In this document: piece by piece, positions 1 through 5,236 of the stretch
Numbering within the stretch: the stretch's first letter is position 1
Layout of the letters: every line of letters starts with the position of its first letter
Notes under the pieces: model-generated
Databases searched by the model: none
The model's input: only the letters and a program-made list of their open reading frames with translations
What the model was told of the DNA's origin: nothing
Position numbers and translations under genes: made by a program
Source of the DNA: a virus
Strand: one strand, 5' to 3'
IMG/VR virus record: IMGVR_UViG_3300000405_002089
Span: 1 to 27,984 of that record
DNA: 27,984 bases

Positions 1-42
1 TTAATCCGCAGGTCCCTGGTTCGAGTCCAGGTCGGGGAGCCA
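1..42 (+). tRNA. tRNA-Asn 3' half (attachment-site end)
   Basis: Bases 1-42 fold as the 3' half of a tRNA. Bases 1-4 are the end of the anticodon loop, reading UU then AA. Bases 5-9 are the 3' strand of the anticodon stem and 10-14 a five-base variable loop. The T stem CCTGG/CCAGG (15-19, 27-31) encloses TTCGAGT. Bases 32-38 are the acceptor 3' strand, followed by discriminator G39 and an encoded CCA. An anticodon ending UU with a G discriminator fits Asn (GUU) rather than Lys. The 5' half is outside the window, so I cannot tell whether the host gene is intact. A tRNA 3' half next to a recombinase is the classic end of an integrated element. Confidence 0.85.
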
Positions 43-1566
43 CCCAACATCACTGTGAACCACGGTCGAAAGACCGTGGTTCATTAGTTTCTGGGGCTGG
101 TATTTGATCACCAGCGCCTCTCCCTCCACCACGATCTTGTCCACGAAGCTGGCGAAGAACTGACGCACGACGATCGGATCCTCGCAGTCGGTGATGATCG
201 CGCGCAGCACGGCCGTGGCCTGGCCGATCATATCCTCGCTGATGTTGATCTCCGGATCATGCGCACTGTCCAGGTCGGCCAGTGCCCGCGTGGCCCCCTC
301 GATCTCCGCTTTGATCTCGCGCAGGCGCACGGTGATGTCGCCGAGGTTCGGCGCGTCGACCCCGTGCAGCTCCAGGATACCGAAGAGGTTCTTCTGCCGG
401 CGCTCGGCCTCGCGCAGGCTGGCGGTGAGGTGGGCGCGCTGCTCGGAGCGATCTTTCCACCAGGTCTGGGTCGCCGCCTGGATGTCTCGAATGATCGCAA
501 CGACCCGGTCCTCTGTCAGGATCTCATCCAGGATCGACTGCGCCACGAATTCGTCCATTTCGGGTGCGCTGACCCGCTTGGAGTTCTCGCAGAAGCCAGC
601 CTTGGCCTGGCCGCATCGGTAGTAGTGGTAAGTGCGGCTGCGGCCGGTACCGCTTTCGATATGCATGGTGCCGCCACACAGGTGGCAACGGAAAATTCCG
701 GTCAGAAGATGATGGCTTCGCGGCGCGCCGCCGGCCACGAGCGGCGCCCGGTCCTCGATGCAGCTCTGCACATCCTTGAAAAGCACCTCATCGATGATGG
801 CCTCGTGGCTTTTCGTGCGCACCCATGCCTCCTCTGGCTGCACCACGCGGCCCTTGCGCCTTCCGAAGATGGTGTGCCCGGTGTAGACCTCATTCTTCAG
901 CATGAAGTTGATGCTGGAGCGGTTCCAGCGGCGGCCACGTTGAAGCCGGCCGACGCCATTGAGCTTGTGGGCGATGGCTGTCGCGCCCACGCCCTGCAGG
1001 CACATCTGGAACATGTCGCGGACCACGCTGGCCTCACCGGCATTGATCACCAGCTTCTTGCGCGTGCCCAGCGTGACCGTCTCGTAGCCGAACGGGACGC
1101 TGCCGCCGTTGTAGAAGCCTTCCTCCGCGTTCTTGATCATGCTGCGCTTGGTGTCCTTCGAGATCCGGCGGCTGACGTTTTCGTCCATCACCTCCAGGAG
1201 AGCTTCCATGAACCAGCCCTCATCGGTCGACGAGTCGAGATCCACGGAGACGTAGACGACATCGGTGCCCAGGGCGCGCAGGTCCCGCTTGTACATCGCC
1301 GCATCAATGCGGTTGCGAGCGAAGCGCGCCGTGTCCCAGGCAATGAAGAAATCCGGCTTGTACTGCTCGCAATAGGCGATGGCCGCCTGGAAGTCCTGGC
1401 GCCGGTCCGTGCGTCCGGAGATTCCGCTGTCGGTGAAGGTGGCGATTACCGTTGCATTGAGGTCCTCGGCCTTCTTGCGGGCGAACTTGAGCTGGCTCTC
1501 GATGGGCAGCTCCTTCTTGGCCTGTTGGACCGAGCTGACGCGCAGATAAATGATGGCTGTTTTCAT
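1..1566 (-). CDS. Large serine recombinase (site-specific integrase)
   Basis: A 521-residue resolvase/invertase-type recombinase, a normal length for large serine integrases. The N-terminal catalytic domain starts with YLRVSS, in which Ser11 is the expected nucleophile and Arg9 its partner. RFAR (Arg81, Arg84) supplies further catalytic arginines. A recombinase domain follows, then a zinc ribbon (Cys294, Cys297, Cys318, Cys326), a coiled-coil segment (about 375-435) and a C-terminal tail. Such enzymes cut and rejoin att sites through a 5' phosphoserine link. The ATG overlaps the stop of the upstream gene as ATGA, so translation is probably coupled. The last 13 residues are antisense to the tRNA-Asn half and the stop codon lies in its anticodon loop. 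That tail is therefore probably acquired from the integration site. Confidence 0.93.
   Translation of the reverse strand: MKTAIIYLRVSSVQQAKKELPIESQLKFARKKAEDLNATVIATFTDSGISGRTDRRQDFQAAIAYCEQYKPDFFIAWDTARFARNRIDAAMYKRDLRALGTDVVYVSVDLDSSTDEGWFMEALLEVMDENVSRRISKDTKRSMIKNAEEGFYNGGSVPFGYETVTLGTRKKLVINAGEASVVRDMFQMCLQGVGATAIAHKLNGVGRLQRGRRWNRSSINFMLKNEVYTGHTIFGRRKGRVVQPEEAWVRTKSHEAIIDEVLFKDVQSCIEDRAPLVAGGAPRSHHLLTGIFRCHLCGGTMHIESGTGRSRTYHYYRCGQAKAGFCENSKRVSAPEMDEFVAQSILDEILTEDRVVAIIRDIQAATQTWWKDRSEQRAHLTASLREAERRQKNLFGILELHGVDAPNLGDITVRLREIKAEIEGATRALADLDSAHDPEINISEDMIGQATAVLRAIITDCEDPIVVRQFFASFVDKIVVEGEALVIKYQPQKLMNHGLSTVVHSDVGWLPDLDSNQGPAD
56..83. repeat. Perfect 12-bp hairpin with GAAA loop
   Basis: Arms at 56-67 and 72-83 are perfect inverted complements around a GAAA loop (68-71). 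The element starts 13 bases after the tRNA CCA end and lies inside the recombinase reading frame (about residues 495-504). Neither strand has a T-run after it, so it is not a textbook intrinsic terminator. It could be an RNA 3' structure for the tRNA transcript or a recombinase or accessory-protein site beside the crossover. Confidence 0.7.
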
Positions 1567-2201
1567 GCGCGAATCTTATGCTTCCTGGCCAGGCGGCCAA
1601 TATTAGAAATCGTCATATTTTCCTTAAGGTCCCTCTTGACAATCGCCTGAATTTCCTTAGGCGAGTGGCCATCTGCCACGAGCGTGGCCACGTAGCGGTT
1701 CTTCTGGAAGCGCTCGAAGTTGGCGTAGGGCCGCAACATCAGCGCCATGGCGCCGGAGCGCTTGCCCTTGGGGATACTGGCCTCGATGGAGTCCAGCAGG
1801 CGCCACATGCCCAGGAACTTGTCCATGCCGAGATAATCGGCCACCACCAGCCAATAGCCCTGCATCCCCATGGTGTAGAGCTCGGCGACCCGCGGGTCGG
1901 CGAATTTTTTTTGCCCGCCCGCGATTTCAAAAATATTGCAGATATTTTGGTACCCACCCCCCCCGCTGGGGGAGGGCGGCCTTCTACGCCGAGCCCCCAC
2001 CCCCTGCAGTTTCTTCGGGGCAGCAGGGGCAGGGGACAGCATCTGCTGCACCATGTGTGCAATTCCGCTGCCTGAGCTTCGCTTTTCCATTGGAGCAGGC
2101 ACGGTGTCATCCGGGAATAGCGATAGCTGAGCTTCGCTTTTTGTCAGAATGCGAAACTCGCGAGGGGCAGGGGATCGGGTTCGGGTTTTGTTCGGCTTCA
2201 T
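1563..2201 (-). CDS. Hypothetical protein with beta-clamp-binding-like motif and possible C-terminal HTH
   Basis: A 212-residue protein of unknown function. The first ~75 residues are rich in Pro, Ser and Arg and probably disordered. They include QLSLF at residues 25-29, which matches the pentapeptide consensus (QL[SD]LF) used by bacterial proteins to bind the DnaN sliding clamp. The rest looks globular. Its last ~45 residues, with segments like HSPKEIQAIVKRD and SNIGRLARKHKI, resemble a helix-turn-helix, but this is only a visual impression. The gene sits between two recombinase genes and its stop overlaps the serine recombinase start. Starts at 2261 (ATG) or 2267 (GTG) are possible, with AGGAAA just upstream. 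I prefer ATG at 2201 for its natural N-terminus. The frame carries a G8 run and an A8 run on the coding strand. Confidence 0.75.
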   Translation of the reverse strand: MKPNKTRTRSPAPREFRILTKSEAQLSLFPDDTVPAPMEKRSSGSGIAHMVQQMLSPAPAAPKKLQGVGARRRRPPSPSGGGGYQNICNIFEIAGGQKKFADPRVAELYTMGMQGYWLVVADYLGMDKFLGMWRLLDSIEASIPKGKRSGAMALMLRPYANFERFQKNRYVATLVADGHSPKEIQAIVKRDLKENMTISNIGRLARKHKIRA

Positions 2202-2368
2202 GATTTTGCCCGTTCTGGGGTGTAGTTTCGAGCGCTGCGGAAACACCGCGCAACATCGCATAAACACTGCTTTCCTATGTCTTGGCCGCCTCCCCCAACA
2301 TACGTTTCGTTCGCCGTCTGGTTTGCTCGGGGTCGCATGGCAGATCCTGCAAAAAAATCCGGGGCTCG

Positions 2369-3427
2369 TCAGGAACGGCGCAGCTTCGCCAGCAGCTCGT
2401 TGACGGGGGTCTTGATCTTGGCCAAGGGGCTGGACTTGTCGATCGCAGCAAATTTCTTCCTGGTGGCCAGGTGCGTGTAGATCTTGGTCGAGTCGGCCTT
2501 GGCATGCCCCAGCAATTCCTGGCGCACCAGCAGGTCGATGTCGTCCTCGGCCAGCTCGGTACCGAACAGGTGGCGCAGGGCATGCGGGTGGAGCTGCTTC
2601 TCATCGATGCCGGCTTTGCGGCCGTGCTTCTTCACGATCTCCCACACAGCCTTCGGCGCGAGCCGTCGGCGCTCCCCGATGTACAGGTGATCCGGCACCA
2701 TCATGTTCATGAACGAGATGAAGAGCACCCGGTCTCCATCCGGCAGGCTGCGGTCGATGCCTTGGAGGTCTGGATGCTCCAGATACAGCCGAAGCAGCAT
2801 GTCGGCCTCTCTGGGCACGGGCACGAGGCGCTCTTTTTCTCCCTTCTCGAAGGTGCGGAGCATGTAGCGGGACTGGCCGTCATATTCCGTGGCCATCAGC
2901 GCTGACTCATTGAGCCCGGCCACGCCGTCGCGGCGCAGGCCGCAGCCTGCCATGAGAGCCAAGATCGCGGCATCGCGCACGCCCTGAAGCGTACTGAAGT
3001 CCGGTGCCCACATCAGCTTCTCGGCATTGGCCAGGGTCATCATCGAGGGGAGGCGCTTCCCGGCCTTGGGATAGTGCAGGGCCTCCGCGGGATCCTGGGA
3101 GATCACCTTGTGGTGCTTCGCCCATTCGTAGAAGGCCTTGATCGCTGCGACGTACGGGCGCCGGCTATTGGCCTGGACGCCCTGCTTGTGGAGCCATGCG
3201 CCGGTGAACATTTCCAGCTGCTCCTCTGTGGCGGCGAGCAAGCCATCCTGGCCGAGGAACTGCTCCAGGCGCGCCAGGTGGCGACAGTACATATCGACGG
3301 TCTTGGCGCCACGCCCCTTGTTGAACCGAATGAAGCGCCGGAAGCGGGCAATTTGCTCGCTCTCCGCCTTCTCCTCGGGGGTACCAGGGGCAGCGCAACT
3401 TGTGGAGCTGTGGATCGCTTGATTCAT
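2369..3427 (-). CDS. Tyrosine recombinase / phage integrase family
   Basis: A 352-residue tyrosine recombinase with both domains. The N-terminal SAM-like core-binding domain (about 25-115) includes RGAKTVDMYCRHLARLEQFL. The catalytic domain (about 130-335) has the expected set of residues: Arg165 in GCGLRRDG, His282-x-x-Arg285 in HPHALRH, His308 in LLGHAKADS and the nucleophile Tyr317 in KIYTH. It should cut and rejoin DNA by a 3' phosphotyrosine link, as XerC/D and lambda Int do. It lies directly downstream of the phased repeat array, which could be its promoter region or contain its binding sites. It is one of three recombinases in the window. Which one carries out integration cannot be settled from sequence, but tRNA 3' attachment sites are more typical of tyrosine integrases. 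Confidence 0.92.
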   Translation of the reverse strand: MNQAIHSSTSCAAPGTPEEKAESEQIARFRRFIRFNKGRGAKTVDMYCRHLARLEQFLGQDGLLAATEEQLEMFTGAWLHKQGVQANSRRPYVAAIKAFYEWAKHHKVISQDPAEALHYPKAGKRLPSMMTLANAEKLMWAPDFSTLQGVRDAAILALMAGCGLRRDGVAGLNESALMATEYDGQSRYMLRTFEKGEKERLVPVPREADMLLRLYLEHPDLQGIDRSLPDGDRVLFISFMNMMVPDHLYIGERRRLAPKAVWEIVKKHGRKAGIDEKQLHPHALRHLFGTELAEDDIDLLVRQELLGHAKADSTKIYTHLATRKKFAAIDKSSPLAKIKTPVNELLAKLRRS

Positions 3428-3812
3428 GATCTAACCAATTGATTTTAAAGATTTTTATTTTCTATCCAATCCACAGGTTAGGGGTGTTGCCACCTTCTAA
3501 CCTGTGGAACTATTTTTTAAGCAACCACGTGACCTGTGGATTTTTGGCCTCAACCTGTGGATGCCGCTCTCTGCGTTTTCTACCCTCTCTTCTCTCTTCT
3601 TCTTCTTTTTAATCAGAGAGATAGAGAGAGATAGAGGAAGGTGTAAGGGGGGATAGCTGGTTTTCTGACTTGTGGAAAAATATGCATAACTTGTGGAAAA
3701 ACGCCATAGACTTGTGGATGTAGTTCTCTACAAAATCAAAGGCTTAGCGAGTTTTCCACAGCAATCCACAGGTTTTTTGCGCTGCCCCCATATCCCCCTT
3801 CATAGAAATTCG
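3428..3812. other. Non-coding region with nine phased TGTGGA repeats; candidate replication origin
   Basis: No credible gene is present in these 385 bases. Nine copies of TGTGGA occur, usually as ACYTGTGGA. Plus-strand copies start at 3503, 3535, 3556, 3671, 3692 and 3713. Minus-strand copies lie at 3470-3475, 3755-3760 and 3765-3770. Start-to-start distances of 32, 21, 115, 21 and 21, with 10 between the last two inverted copies, are all close to multiples of 10.5, so the sites face one side of the helix. Three copies extend to TGTGGAAAA, which fits the relaxed DnaA-box consensus TTWTNCACA read in reverse. A pyrimidine-then-purine tract (about 3583-3641) splits the array. Location near the replication genes suggests an origin. 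An operator array or recombinase arm sites are alternatives. Confidence 0.55.
3583..3641. repeat. Pyrimidine tract followed by purine tract (imperfect inverted repeat)
   Basis: A nearly pure CT run (3583-3610) is followed by a nearly pure AG run (3615-3641) rich in AGAGAG/GATAGAG units. The two can pair imperfectly, or form unusual DNA structure under supercoiling. The tract lies in the middle of the TGTGGA repeat array, between the fourth and fifth copies, where an origin would have its unwinding or structural element. Function is inferred from position only. Confidence 0.5.
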
Positions 3813-4370
3813 CTATTGCGGCCCCCTGGCTCTCTTCGTCGAGGTTTTCCCCGAGCCCGGCTCCTTGCTTAGGGGGAACGGGGGAACAGGCGAGGCGAAC
3901 GGGTCCGGGCGGCCGATATCCTGATCAGCGGCCTGCGGCCGAGGGAGTCCTGGCCAGGCTGGAAGATGGGGCGACACGCGCTGCAGGACCAGCTCCTCGG
4001 CGACATCGAAGAGGCCGAGCTTGCCGGGCATGGGAATGAACGGGAACGACGCTGGCCTAGCCAGCACGAAGCCATGCGGGCCGAAGAACCAGGGCGAGTT
4101 GCTCTCATCTACGCAGTCCACCATCTCTACGACGCCCACGAGCCCGCCTCGGCCGATCAGGTCCTCCGTAGGGATCACGTGTACCAGATCCGGGCGCGCC
4201 TTCAGGATCGCCCTGTGGCCCCCATGGTCGTACTGGCCAGCGGCATGTATCAGCAGCGGCCCCCGGTGCTTGGCACGCCAAGTGCGGTTCTCGATGCGTT
4301 TCGGCTGCGCGTAGTGTTCGGCGTTCAGGATGAGCCAGGCCCACGGCTGGCGGATGGATAAAGCCTTCAT
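3813..4370 (-). CDS. ASCH-domain protein
   Basis: A 185-residue protein. Residues 1-125 match the ASCH fold (PUA-like superfamily): MKALSIRQPWAWLIL at the start, IENRTW, RGPLLIHAAG, and a GLVGVVEMVDC strand. ASCH domains bind nucleic acid or nucleotides; small phage ASCH proteins mostly have no assigned substrate. The last 60 residues form a Pro/Ser/Lys-rich tail, probably disordered. The start overlaps the Dam-type methylase stop by ATGA, so the two are translated together. Since PUA-like folds (ASCH, EVE, SRA, YTH) include readers of modified bases, a link to DNA methylation is possible but unproven. It is the last gene before the repeat array. Confidence 0.85.
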   Translation of the reverse strand: MKALSIRQPWAWLILNAEHYAQPKRIENRTWRAKHRGPLLIHAAGQYDHGGHRAILKARPDLVHVIPTEDLIGRGGLVGVVEMVDCVDESNSPWFFGPHGFVLARPASFPFIPMPGKLGLFDVAEELVLQRVSPHLPAWPGLPRPQAADQDIGRPDPFASPVPPFPLSKEPGSGKTSTKRARGPQ

Positions 4371-5236
4371 TCGATTCCTAACAGTAAGGGTTGATGAGCC
4401 GCTTCATTCAGTGCATTTGCGGCCGCAGGATTGATCCAGACACACTCGGTTTTAACTTTTGTGCCGCGGCCGGCCGAGATCCGGGCTTTGGTCTGATGGA
4501 GCGTCCAGCCCGGTAGCCGCGCGTGATAGAGGTCTGTGTAGTACCCGGAGAGCACCACCATGCCGCGCAACGAAGTGAGGATGGACAGCAGCTCAACGTG
4601 TGCAGCGTCATCCATCTCATGCCGGTAGGCTTGGATTTTTCCGTTCTTGATCCGAGGGACGCGGGTCTCAAACACGTACGGTGGGTCTACGAAGTGCAGA
4701 GTTTCCGGACCGTCGTGTTGCACCATCACTTCTATCGCCGGCCGGTTCTCGATGAGCACCCCGCGCAGGCGCTCGCCTGCAGCCTCGATGGCGTCCGGAT
4801 ATGCCGTCCAGTCGTGCTGTGCCGTGCCATATGCGCGCTTCGTATCGATCCTGAAGCCTGTCATCCCCTTCGTCGCTCCAGCAGAACCGAACCCCATCTG
4901 CGCGCGGATGCAAAGCCTTCGAGCGCGTTCAATGGGATCCTCGGACGGGGTCCACGCCTCGACGAATTCTTCGCGGGCATAGGGAGTCAGCCGCACGGCA
5001 TCGACCAGCTGCGATCTGGCGATCGGGTCACGAAGGACGCGGAAAAGGTTCACGACATCGCCATCGAGGTCGTTATAGACCTCCGCATAGCAGCGCGGCT
5101 TCTGCAGCAAGACGCCGGCGGCACCACCGAAGGGCTCGACATAGCAGGTGTGCGGCGGGAAAAAACTCTGGATCCAGCTGGATAGCCGGAACTTCGCCCC
5201 GTGATACCGGAGGGCCGGTCGGGTCACCTTGCTCAT
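4367..5236 (-). CDS. DNA N6-adenine methyltransferase, D12 (Dam/DpnII) class
   Basis: A 289-residue methyltransferase that transfers a methyl group from S-adenosylmethionine to adenine N6. Motif X is RYHGAK (10-15, a variant of YxGGK), motif I is VEPFGGAAGVL (33-43) and the catalytic motif IV is DPPY (184-187). The order X-I-IV is that of the alpha group (Dam, M.DpnII). No restriction endonuclease lies beside it, so it is an orphan enzyme. It may protect phage DNA from host restriction or tune replication and transcription through GATC-like sites; the actual target is not predictable here. It overlaps the primase-helicase stop by ATGA and the ASCH start by four bases, so all three are in one operon. 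Confidence 0.93.
   Translation of the reverse strand: MSKVTRPALRYHGAKFRLSSWIQSFFPPHTCYVEPFGGAAGVLLQKPRCYAEVYNDLDGDVVNLFRVLRDPIARSQLVDAVRLTPYAREEFVEAWTPSEDPIERARRLCIRAQMGFGSAGATKGMTGFRIDTKRAYGTAQHDWTAYPDAIEAAGERLRGVLIENRPAIEVMVQHDGPETLHFVDPPYVFETRVPRIKNGKIQAYRHEMDDAAHVELLSILTSLRGMVVLSGYYTDLYHARLPGWTLHQTKARISAGRGTKVKTECVWINPAAANALNEAAHQPLLLGIE

Noticed and set aside
56-83. Intrinsic terminator for the tRNA or recombinase
   Set aside because: The stem is strong but neither strand has a following T-run.
259-1650. 463-residue plus-strand open frame
   Set aside because: It lies antisense to the serine recombinase, has no domain I can recognise and arises from GC-rich third positions.
2202-2368. 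Gene or terminator between the tyrosine recombinase and the clamp-motif gene
   Set aside because: Open frames here are shadows. A T7 run follows the recombinase stop on the minus strand, but I cannot draw a convincing stem before it.
3470-3770. CRISPR array
   Set aside because: The repeated units are only 6-9 bases, occur on both strands and have uneven spacing; no cas genes are present.
4523-5185. 220-residue plus-strand open frame
   Set aside because: Antisense shadow of the adenine methylase, whose motifs are clear.
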